From Deltaproteobacteria bacterium (GTDB lineage: Bacteria; Desulfobacterota; DSM-4660; Desulfatiglandales; HGW-15), in assembly GCA_019308985.1 (NCBI GenBank), contig JAFDHB010000096.1:1-13428 (forward strand): DNA of 13,428 nucleotides. The letters are read 5' to 3'. The position numbers and the translations under genes were made by a program. Positions 1 through 5,798 of this stretch are shown here, piece after piece (the stretch's first letter is position 1; each line of letters starts with the position of its first letter). A model generated the notes under the pieces. That model did no database searches and had not been told where the DNA came from. It worked only from the letters and a program-made list of their open reading frames with translations.

Positions 1-321
1 CGAGCCTTGGAGGTCAACATTCAAACAGGGGAAGTGGTTTGGAGTAGCAATGCCGATTCGGGGATAGATGAGTATCTTAAAGGGCGGGGGCATTTCAGTC
101 CTTTCATCAGTGGTGCAGACCGCATGCCCAACGGCAACACGCTTATTTGCTGTGGCGCCCACGGCGTCATTTTTGAGATGACCCCACAAAAAGAGATTGT
201 CTGGCAATTTGTCAGGGCCGAGGCAAACCATGAATCCAAAGAACACTGGGGTATTTTCAGGGCCTATCGCCACGGCCCGGAATACTGCAACCGATTCGGC
301 GAACTGCCTTCCCCGGCCTGA
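1..321 (+). CDS. Arylsulfotransferase-like protein, C-terminal part (5' end outside window)
   Basis: The reading frame is open from the first base of the window, so the gene begins upstream; only about 106 C-terminal residues are visible. They resemble the end of the arylsulfotransferase (ASST) / PQQ-like propeller family. A strand reading TGEVVWSSN is followed by RMPNGNTLICCGAHGVIFEM, then TPQKEIVWQF, which is the typical blade repeat 'NGNTLI..G..G.I.E.TP..EIVW'. The tail HWGIFRAYRHGPEY is like the conserved FRAYRY-GPDYPG end of many ASST-like proteins, so the 3' end looks natural rather than truncated. Family members move sulfuryl groups between phenolic compounds, or are uncharacterised secreted propellers. 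The catalytic histidines and any signal peptide would lie upstream of the window. Downstream there is only IS debris. The family call is fairly good; the substrate cannot be inferred. Confidence 0.6.
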   Translation, partial: RALEVNIQTGEVVWSSNADSGIDEYLKGRGHFSPFISGADRMPNGNTLICCGAHGVIFEMTPQKEIVWQFVRAEANHESKEHWGIFRAYRHGPEYCNRFGELPSPA

Positions 322-344
322 AAAAGTATCATACATGGTCATTG

Positions 345-486
345 CTGTCCAAGATAAACCTGGATTTCGTGTTTGGGCATTGAGTTTTCAATAAGTTAGG
401 GGGCTGCTATGGGCCCTTCAGAGTTTAGGTTGTCTCTCTTAGAAGATGCTGTCCAAGACCAGGTAGTGGCAACATATCTTGGACAG
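345..486. repeat. Inverted and direct copies of CTGTCCAAGA(TA)
   Basis: CTGTCCAAGATA at 345-356 has a perfect 12-nt inverted partner, TATCTTGGACAG, at 475-486, giving a 142-nt interval with matching ends. A third copy of the first ten bases lies at 449-458, and 449-458 also pairs with 477-486 around an 18-nt loop. TGCTGTCCAAGA at 343-354 and 447-458 is a 12-nt direct repeat. The repeats overlap the 3' end of the IS4-like transposase remnant. They are probably terminal-repeat sequence of that IS or of a small non-autonomous derivative. I see no flanking target duplication. Confidence 0.5.
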
Positions 487-634
487 GCTTTGTCTGTATC
501 GGTAATACATTGACTGGATGTTCTATCCATTCCCATAGATCCCTGTAAGTAAACAGGTTCCAGCGAAGAAAAGCGACCAGATAAGACAGGGAGCATCCGA
601 ACTTCGATTTGAACTGGAGGTACTTGATCAGTGT
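425..634 (-). pseudogene. IS4-type transposase, C-terminal remnant
   Basis: On the minus strand about 69 codons, from position 634 to a TAA at 425-427, read like the end of an IS4-type DDE transposase. The core TLIKYLQFKSKFGCSLSYLV is followed by AFLRWNLFTYRDLWEWIEHP. This matches the family tail pattern 'LQ...KF.WSLS.LVA.LR.NLFTYRDLW.W...P'. The catalytic DDE residues would lie upstream and are absent. The similarity stops near 634, just before the left-end hairpin of the IS200-like element at 658, which suggests that element inserted into, or next to, an already decaying IS4 copy. No continuation is visible beyond the right end of the IS200-like element, so the rest has been deleted. This remnant and the repeats at 345-486 account for the stretch 322-657; I see no intact gene there. 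The family assignment rests on pattern memory only. Confidence 0.55.
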
Positions 635-657
635 CCCTTCCCGGGATGGTTGAAACC

Positions 658-675
658 CTTCGCCTTCAGGCGAAG
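658..675 (+). repeat. Left-end hairpin of the IS200-like element
   Basis: CTTCGCC (658-664) and GGCGAAG (669-675) form a perfect 7-bp stem closed by a TTCA loop. It lies about 22 nt before the apparent original ATG of tnpA. In the IS200/IS605 family TnpA binds such subterminal hairpins. Alternatively it could act as a small terminator-like stem, but no T-run follows. Confidence 0.6.
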
Positions 676-697
676 AAAGAGTTATAGTTGTCGCATT

Positions 698-1137
698 ATG
701 TGACTTTACAAGCTTGGAGCACATACTAAGACGGACTTGAAAGTTCACCTGATATGGATTCCCAAGTACCGGAAGCGGGTGTTGACGGAACAGGGGCCAT
801 TCGGGCGAGAGACATTCTCCGGCAAATCGCCTTGAAGCATGAGCTTGAGATTATCACAGGGAAGGTTTCCAGCGACCACGTTCATATGTTCATTTCCTAC
901 CGCCCGACGCAAAACGTGAACAAAATCATGCAGTGGTTGAACGGCATAAGCTTGCGCATATTATTGCCCGAATATCCCCACCTTCGCAAACAATTTTGGG
1001 GGAGGCGCCTTTGGGCACGCGGGTACTTGGCCGTCAGCTCCGGCAATATCACCGATGAAATGATCCAGCAGTATATCGAAGAACAACAGGGTGAGCCCGT
1101 CATTGATGACAGTCGATTTCAAATCGACCCCTCTTGA
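698..1137 (+). pseudogene. tnpA: IS200-type Y1 HUH transposase, frameshifted
   Basis: TnpA of this family is a single-strand DNA transposase using one catalytic tyrosine and an HUH metal site. The C-terminal two thirds are intact in one frame (about 790-1137). The HUH motif lies in SSDHVHMFISYRPTQNV, followed by LRKQFWGRRLWARGY, and the catalytic tyrosine is in MIQQYIEEQ. The N-terminal part is in another frame (704-793): GAHTKTDLKVHLIWIPKYRK then RVLTEQ, which is the conserved 'KYHLIWIPKYR..VL' start. The two halves join at GGGG (793-796), where losing one base from an ancestral codon such as GTG explains the shift. The likely start ATG (698) is followed directly by TGA, a second lesion. An ATG at 754 opens the long frame, but a protein started there would lack the first beta-strand. 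Programmed frameshifting is not usual for this family, so I call it a pseudogene. Confidence 0.75.
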
Positions 1138-1162
1138 ACCCCTCCTCTCATATACGAGGGGT
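1138..1162 (+). repeat. Right-end hairpin of the IS200-like element
   Basis: ACCCCTC (1138-1144) pairs with GAGGGGT (1156-1162) around an 11-nt loop, directly after the tnpA stop (1135-1137). A T-rich stretch (GGTTTAGTTTT) follows, so the stem may also terminate transcription. A further perfect 8-bp palindrome, GTCGATTT-C-AAATCGAC (1112-1128), lies within the last codons of tnpA. Such right-end palindromes are expected in this family. Confidence 0.55.
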
Positions 1163-1196
1163 GGTTTAGTTTTGTGAACGGCACCCTAGAGAAAAG

Positions 1197-1208
1197 AAAG
1201 GAGGTGAG
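1197..1208 (+). promoter_or_regulatory. Strong Shine-Dalgarno without an evident gene
   Basis: AAAGGAGGTGAG at 1197-1208 is a near-perfect anti-16S match, but no ATG, GTG or TTG at normal spacing opens a convincing reading frame after it. It lies just past the IS200-like right end and about 105 nt before dctP, whose own AGGAGG is at 1301-1306. It may be the relic of a deleted gene start or a chance match. Otherwise 1168-1300 holds nothing I can identify; no clear promoter for the TRAP operon is visible. Confidence 0.3.
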
Positions 1209-1313
1209 ATTCCAGAGGCGTGGATATTTAGCTGGGGCACCAAAATGTAGCTTCAATGCACAATGTCCCTTTATGACAACCACGATAAATCTTTTTAGTC
1301 AGGAGGTATGACC

Positions 1314-2375
1314 ATGAGAAGATCAAAACTTTGCCGATCGATTATTCTTTCTTTTACTTATTTGGTTGCCGCAATCACCCTGCTAACAATACCACGGTAT
1401 AGCATGGCAAAGGATAGAGTTATAGAGCTCAAGTATGCCGTGCTTGAGAGCGCTCAGTCAGCAAGGACTGTTTACGGTCATGCGCCATGGGCAAAAATGC
1501 TGGAAAAAGCTACAGGGGGCAGGGTTAAGGTCACCGTGTTTCCAAGTGCTTCCCTTGCCGGTGCCAGGCAGGTCTATGATGCAACTATTAACGGCCTGGT
1601 AGACATAGCCTATGTCGCCATCCCGCATTATCCGGGACGGTTTCCACTATCGGAGGCCTTGATACACCCGGGTTCCAATCTTTCCACACCAGCATTGGCC
1701 TCCAAGGTCGCAATGAAAATGTACAGAAAATATCCTCAGATGCAGGCGGAATACAAACAAGTAAAATTCCTTTTCATGTACGGCTTCGCCCCCATTAGCA
1801 CCGCAACGGTAAAGAAGCCGATCAGGACAGTTGAAGACGTCAAAGGGCTAAGGCTTCGGGTAGCCCAGAAGGGCATAGCGGAACTTTTGAAATCAGTTGG
1901 TGCATCCCCGATGTTCATAAAGCCTGGAGATATTTTTCTCAACCTCCAGAAGGGTGTCATTGACGGCAGTGTCATGGGATGGTCAGGTCACAGGGCGTTT
2001 GGGACAATCAAGCTTGCGAAATATTTCACGGAAGTACCGGCCTTCCCGGGCCCATTTTTCTTCTTTGCAATGAACAAGAATAAATGGAATAAGCTCCCTG
2101 TTGATGTGCAGAAGGCTATCATGAGTGTTAGCGGTGATACTGGATCCAGGCACTTTGCCAAGAGCGCGGAGAAGGAGACGGAACTCGCAACAAAAGACCT
2201 GAGAAATAGTCCTGATAAGGAAATCATTACGCTGTCAAAAAAGGAGATTGATCGATGGACAGAGCTATCAAAGCCTATTCAAGAAAAGATGATCTCCAGA
2301 CTGGAGTCCAAGGGACTCCCCGGAAGAGAATTCTTCGAAGACATCAAGAAACTTGTAGCGGAGTACAAGAAATAG
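1314..2375 (+). CDS. dctP: TRAP transporter substrate-binding protein, DctP family
   Basis: This is the periplasmic receptor of a tripartite ATP-independent periplasmic transporter. It captures a ligand, usually a small organic acid, for the DctQM permease, which uses an ion gradient. Residues 1-31 form a signal peptide: a basic MRRSKLCR, a hydrophobic stretch, and cleavage near YSMA-KD. The mature protein follows the family plan, with KMLEKATGGRVKVTVFP, then GLVDIAYVAIPHYPGRFPL, and VKGLRLRVAQKG, whose arginine (about residue 182) is where the family's carboxylate-binding arginine lies. The length of 353 residues is normal. I chose ATG 1314 because AGGAGG (1301-1306) is 7 nt upstream; an in-frame ATG at 1308 is only 1 nt from it. 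dctQ follows at once, so the three genes form an operon. The ligand cannot be told from sequence alone. Confidence 0.93.
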   Translation: MRRSKLCRSIILSFTYLVAAITLLTIPRYSMAKDRVIELKYAVLESAQSARTVYGHAPWAKMLEKATGGRVKVTVFPSASLAGARQVYDATINGLVDIAYVAIPHYPGRFPLSEALIHPGSNLSTPALASKVAMKMYRKYPQMQAEYKQVKFLFMYGFAPISTATVKKPIRTVEDVKGLRLRVAQKGIAELLKSVGASPMFIKPGDIFLNLQKGVIDGSVMGWSGHRAFGTIKLAKYFTEVPAFPGPFFFFAMNKNKWNKLPVDVQKAIMSVSGDTGSRHFAKSAEKETELATKDLRNSPDKEIITLSKKEIDRWTELSKPIQEKMISRLESKGLPGREFFEDIKKLVAEYKK

Positions 2376-2399
2376 AATAGTGTGGAAAGGGCCGCGAAA

Positions 2400-2906
2400 A
2401 TGGGAGGATCAGATGTATACGTTGCCTTCAGGCGTGTTGTATTGGCTACCAGCCGTTTGTTTAATGTAATAGGATCGCTTGTCCTTTGCCTGATGATGCT
2501 CCTCGTGGTTTTGGACGTATCCATGCGTTTTCTGTTTAATCGACCCGTGGAAGGCAGCTTTGAGTTGGTAGAGTTCATGATGGCCGCTTTGGTCTGTTTG
2601 GGCATGGCCTACTGCGGCACGCAAAAGGGACACGTAGCAGTTGAATTCCTGGTATCTCGTTTCTCAAGAAGAGCTCAGGCAGTTATCGACTCTTTCAACT
2701 ATGTCATGGGCGCGGCCCTGTTTTTTCTGATAAGTTGGAAAGGGGCTGGTCAGGCCGGTACGTTAAAGGAAAGCGGGTCAATAACTACCGTCCTTGAATT
2801 ACCGCTGTATCCCTTTCTTTGGATACTGGCCGGTTGCAGTTGTCTGCTTGGAATCGTCTTTTCCTTACAGTTTCTGGATTCCCTCGTACGGGTAAGAGAA
2901 AAATGA
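2400..2906 (+). CDS. dctQ: TRAP transporter small permease, DctQ family
   Basis: This is the small inner-membrane subunit that pairs with DctM. The 168 residues contain four hydrophobic segments, roughly 17-38, 49-70, 89-112 and 130-155. Between and around them are the family marks SMRFLFNRPVEGSFELVEFM and YCGTQKGHVAVEFLVSRF, where the conserved 'G.HV.V' loop is clear. ATG 2400 is preceded by GGAAAGGG at a reasonable distance. A GTG at 2382 in the same frame would add six residues but has no good ribosome binding site. The gene starts 24 nt after dctP ends, and its TGA overlaps the dctM ATG, which fits translational coupling and equal expression of the two membrane subunits. Confidence 0.9.
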   Translation: MGGSDVYVAFRRVVLATSRLFNVIGSLVLCLMMLLVVLDVSMRFLFNRPVEGSFELVEFMMAALVCLGMAYCGTQKGHVAVEFLVSRFSRRAQAVIDSFNYVMGAALFFLISWKGAGQAGTLKESGSITTVLELPLYPFLWILAGCSCLLGIVFSLQFLDSLVRVREK

Positions 2907-4204
2907 GCTCCCTTCTGATAGGTATCTTCGGTATTGTGCTTCTGATGATCTTCCTTTTCATGAGAATGCCCATAGCCGTTGCTATGGGGGTGGTCGGGGT
3001 CTTGGGGATGAGCTTTCTTGTGGGGCCAGAGGCCGGCCTTAGTATCCTTAAAACGGCCCCATTTGCAGCCATTGCCAAATATGGATTCAGCGTTGTTCCA
3101 CTGTTCATATTAATGGGCAATTTCTGTTTCCATGCGGGAGTCAGCAGGGACCTTTATTTTGCGGTAAACAAATGGCTCGGCCATTTTAGGGGTGGACTTG
3201 CAATGGCCACGGTGGGCGCATGTGCCGGCTTTGCGGCAGTCAGTGGTTCTAGCCTTGCAACCGCCGCTACCATGGGAACGGTTGCCCTGCCGGAGATGAA
3301 AAAATATAATTATTCACCAACCCTGGCCACGGGCGCCATAAGCGCAGGAGGCACTCTGGGCATTCTTATCCCTCCCAGCGTGGTTCTGGTAATATACGGC
3401 ATCTTAACCGAACAGTCTATTGCTGCGCTTTTTCTTGCAGGTTTCATCCCTGGGCTACTGGAAGCCTTGTTCTATATGATTACCATTTCCATTGTGTGTC
3501 GCATCAATCCTGAAGCGGGCCCAGCCGGTCCCAAATCGACTCTTCGGGAAAAGATTCTGTCCCTGAAAGACCCTTGGCCTATTCTAGCGCTGTTCATAAT
3601 TGTTATGGGGGGAATATACGCGGGGATCTTCAGCCCTACAGAGGCGGCGGGAATAGGGTCCTTTTGCGCCTTTGTAATAGCCCTTCTTAGAAGAAAACTC
3701 AGCTTTCATAGCTTCTTTCTCTCTCTGGAAGATACCATGAAGGCAACCGCCATGATCTTTACCATACTTATAGGTGCAATGGTCCTTGGCTACTTCATGA
3801 CTACCACAAGGCTGCCTTTTGAATTGGCTAACATTGTTAGCGGGTTGAATGTAAGTCGATATGTCATTTTGGGAAGTATCCTTGGTGTATACATCATGCT
3901 CGGATGTGTTATGATTCCAATGGCAATGGTTATCTTGACTATACCGATCGTCTTCCCCTTGATTGTCTCACAGAATTTTGATCCCATATGGTTTGGAATA
4001 ATAACTGTGAGGATTTTTGAAATTGCCCAGATAACACCTCCAGTCGGAATGAACGTATTCGTTATGAAAGGTGTTGCCAATGACATTCCTATGGGAACCA
4101 TATACAGGGGAATAATCCCATTCTTTATCGCTGATCTAGTGCATTTGACATTGTTGATACTCTTTCCAAAAATAGCTTTGTTCATACCTAGTCTTGTGGA
4201 ATGA
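2903..4204 (+). CDS. dctM: TRAP transporter large permease, DctM family
   Basis: This is the main translocation subunit, an inner-membrane protein of 433 residues, the usual size, with about a dozen hydrophobic segments throughout. Family motifs are visible: GACAGFAAVSGSSLATAATM in the first half, ISAGGTLGILIPPSVVLVIY in the middle, and ITPPVGMNVFVMKGVA near the C-terminus. The two glycine/proline-rich re-entrant regions ('GILIPPS' and 'ITPPVGMN') are the inverted-repeat hairpins of the elevator mechanism. The start is ATG 2903, within the ATGA overlap with dctQ. The frame is also open upstream to 2819, but that part lies inside dctQ. The operon ends here; no clear terminator hairpin is seen in 4205-4359. 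Confidence 0.93.
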   Translation: MSSLLIGIFGIVLLMIFLFMRMPIAVAMGVVGVLGMSFLVGPEAGLSILKTAPFAAIAKYGFSVVPLFILMGNFCFHAGVSRDLYFAVNKWLGHFRGGLAMATVGACAGFAAVSGSSLATAATMGTVALPEMKKYNYSPTLATGAISAGGTLGILIPPSVVLVIYGILTEQSIAALFLAGFIPGLLEALFYMITISIVCRINPEAGPAGPKSTLREKILSLKDPWPILALFIIVMGGIYAGIFSPTEAAGIGSFCAFVIALLRRKLSFHSFFLSLEDTMKATAMIFTILIGAMVLGYFMTTTRLPFELANIVSGLNVSRYVILGSILGVYIMLGCVMIPMAMVILTIPIVFPLIVSQNFDPIWFGIITVRIFEIAQITPPVGMNVFVMKGVANDIPMGTIYRGIIPFFIADLVHLTLLILFPKIALFIPSLVE

Positions 4205-4359
4205 AACTGAATTCTTAGCCAAATCTCGAACTAACTGAACTGGGAGCGTTGTTGACCAACGTGGCCACCTGATTTCTCCGCCCCTTGTCTCATAAATCCT
4301 TGAAATGGGAGTAGTGAGCAGACGTGGTCTATTGGCCTCAGGCTGAAGCGTGCTGTTGA
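4205..4359. other. Intergenic stretch between dctM and the IS256 element
   Basis: No gene is supported. A G+C-rich section near 4245-4275 (GTTGACCAACGTGGCCACC) looks like the terminal sequence of some other IS families (IS21 comes to mind), but nothing confirms this. GCCTCAGGCTG at 4335-4345 recurs inverted inside the IS256 transposase at 4524-4534. Confidence 0.3.
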
Positions 4360-4387
4360 GGTACTGTCAAGAATTTTGTGTGAAATT
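4360..4387 (+). repeat. IS256 terminal inverted repeat, transposase 3' side
   Basis: GGTACTGTCAAGAATTTTGT followed by GTGAAATT matches, inverted, the end at 5706-5732, with the core ATTTTGTGT identical. The transposase stop codon (TGA, 4367-4369 complement) lies inside this repeat, as is common in compact IS256-type elements. Confidence 0.65.
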
Positions 4388-5627
4388 TTCTTCTGCCAAT
4401 CTTCTAAGAGGGGGCAGGCTCTTGCCGACTTTTCCGATAGGTTTTGATTGCCAGTTGACCTCCATCTTAAGACAGATGAAAGCAAGTAGTGTATAACAGG
4501 ACATCTCTCCAGCGAGGATCTCCCAGCCTGAGGCGGGCAGGCATGGACTTTGTCCTGCGCTTGAATTCCTTGTTGACTCTTTCTACAGCATTGGTGGTTC
4601 TCAAGGAAATCCACTCGTCTTCGGGAAAGTCCAGATACGTGAGACAAGAGTCCAAAGACCTTTCCAGACATTTCACTGCTGATGGGATCTCCTTTTCCCA
4701 CCTGGCTTTGAATTTTTCAAAAAACTCCAGTGCCTTTTCCCTTGAGGAGGCATAGAAGATGGAGCGCAGCTCATCAGCTACCATCTTTTTCAGCTTTCTT
4801 GGGACCTTGGCTAGAACATTGCGGCTCACATGTACCTGGCAGCGCTGGATTCGGGCTTTAGGGAACTCTTCCTTAAATACCTTCTCTAAACCAGGTAAGC
4901 CATCCATGATCCCCAATTTCACCCGGGATAAGTCTAGCCCCCGTCTCTTAAGATCCTTGAAGAATTCTCTCCAGCTAGAAGCAGACTCCTTGTCCCCTGC
5001 CTGCAGCCCTAATACCGTGCGCCGTCCATCTTCCCTTATCCCTATGGCTACTAGAACGGGCACCCTCTCTATGCTTCCATCAATCCTCATAGGAAAAGTA
5101 ACACCATCGACAATTATGTATTTGATCTCTTCCTGGCTCAGGTCCCGCTCTCTCCATGCCTCAACAGCATCCCTGAGTTGCTGGGCGGCCTTGCTAACCT
5201 CGCTATGGGACAAGGCCCTGCCAATAAGCCGCCTTGACATTAGGGCCAGGGTACGGGTACTTATCCCTGAGAGAAACATCACACACATGTCTTCCCGAAG
5301 AGCATCTTCGTACTGCTTGGTCCGAGGGGTCACCTGGGTCTTGAACTGCCCCTTGCGGTCCCTTGGAACATTTACCTGCACTTCCCCAATCCCTTTCAGG
5401 GTGAAGTGCCTGCCGTAGGAGCCATTGCGATGGTTACTCTCGCCCTCAACACGCTCATAACGACCACGGCCCAGAAAATTGGTCAGCTCCATGCCCATAA
5501 GCGTGGACAGGTATTCGCCAACCCCCTGCTTGACGTTCTCCCGGATCATCTCAAACAGGCTCTCGGGTTGTTGACGGATTTGGTTGATAAGTTCCACAGC
5601 CTCTGCTACACTTACTTCCAGTTTCAT
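4367..5627 (-). pseudogene. IS256-family (Mutator) transposase, frameshifted by a 19-nt insertion
   Basis: This is a DDE transposase that moved the surrounding element by cut-and-paste or copy-out-paste-in. The catalytic residues are visible: D174 in YIIVDGVTFPM, D242 in LGIMDGLPGLEKVF, and E349 in TTNAVERVNKEFKRRTKSM, plus the family signature RCQVHVSRN. After KSM (residue 362) the frame runs into an unrelated tail and stops near 4467. The true C-terminus continues in another frame: EILAGEMSCYTLLAF, then KMEVNWQSKPIGKVGKSLP, ending ENFTQNS at 4367. The break is a 19-nt insert at 4523-4541, with a 5-bp inverted repeat (GCCTG/CAGGC). The start is ATG 5627 because AAAGGAG lies 8-9 nt upstream; ATG 5648 has no such site. 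The catalytic triad precedes the break, but loss of the conserved C-terminal helix probably inactivates the enzyme. Confidence 0.85.
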
Positions 5628-5705
5628 GGGCGCTTCTCCTTTCTTCATTGCTTTTTTCGCAACAAAACCTTTACTGGAAAAGCGCCTTTTTTTCTACCGT
5701 CCCAG

Positions 5706-5732
5706 AATTTACACAAAATATTTTACACTACC
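5706..5732 (-). repeat. IS256 terminal inverted repeat, transposase 5' side
   Basis: Read on the minus strand, GGTAGTGTAAAATATTTTGT followed by GTAAATT is the partner of the repeat at 4360-4387. The two share GGTA-TGT and ATTTTGTGT with a few mismatches and one gap. Confidence 0.65.
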
Positions 5733-5798
5733 ATTAGCTTCAGCAGCTGGCGTCTTAATCTTGTGAGATCATTTATGTCTATGCGGACGTACCACTCC

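Larger units (their letters stand above)
655..1167 (+). mobile_element. IS200/IS605-family insertion sequence (tnpA-only type), decayed
   Basis: A single HUH-type tnpA lies between two short hairpins. One at 658-675 is just upstream and one at 1138-1162 is just downstream of the stop codon. This is the layout of IS200-type elements, which carry subterminal imperfect palindromes instead of terminal inverted repeats and make no target duplication. The outer boundaries are approximate because the cleavage sites cannot be located by eye. No tnpB follows. The transposase is broken, so the element is not autonomous now, although its ends might still be usable in trans. Confidence 0.7.
4360..5732 (-). 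mobile_element. IS256-family insertion sequence with disrupted transposase
   Basis: A Mutator/IS256-type transposase on the minus strand is bounded by imperfect inverted repeats at 4360-4387 and 5706-5732. The element is about 1.37 kb, a normal size for the family. It lies between the TRAP operon and the 3' end of the helicase operon. An obvious 8-9 bp target duplication is not visible next to the repeats, so either the ends are slightly mis-set or the flanks have been rearranged. Confidence 0.75.

Noticed and set aside
1205..1311. GTG-started 35-codon frame ahead of dctP
   Set aside because: The GTG lies inside the Shine-Dalgarno sequence itself, so it cannot be read from it; no recognisable product.
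4231..4466. Separate minus-strand reading frame downstream of the IS256 transposase
   Set aside because: It runs in neither the transposase body frame nor the restored C-terminal frame; its translation has no family-like features.
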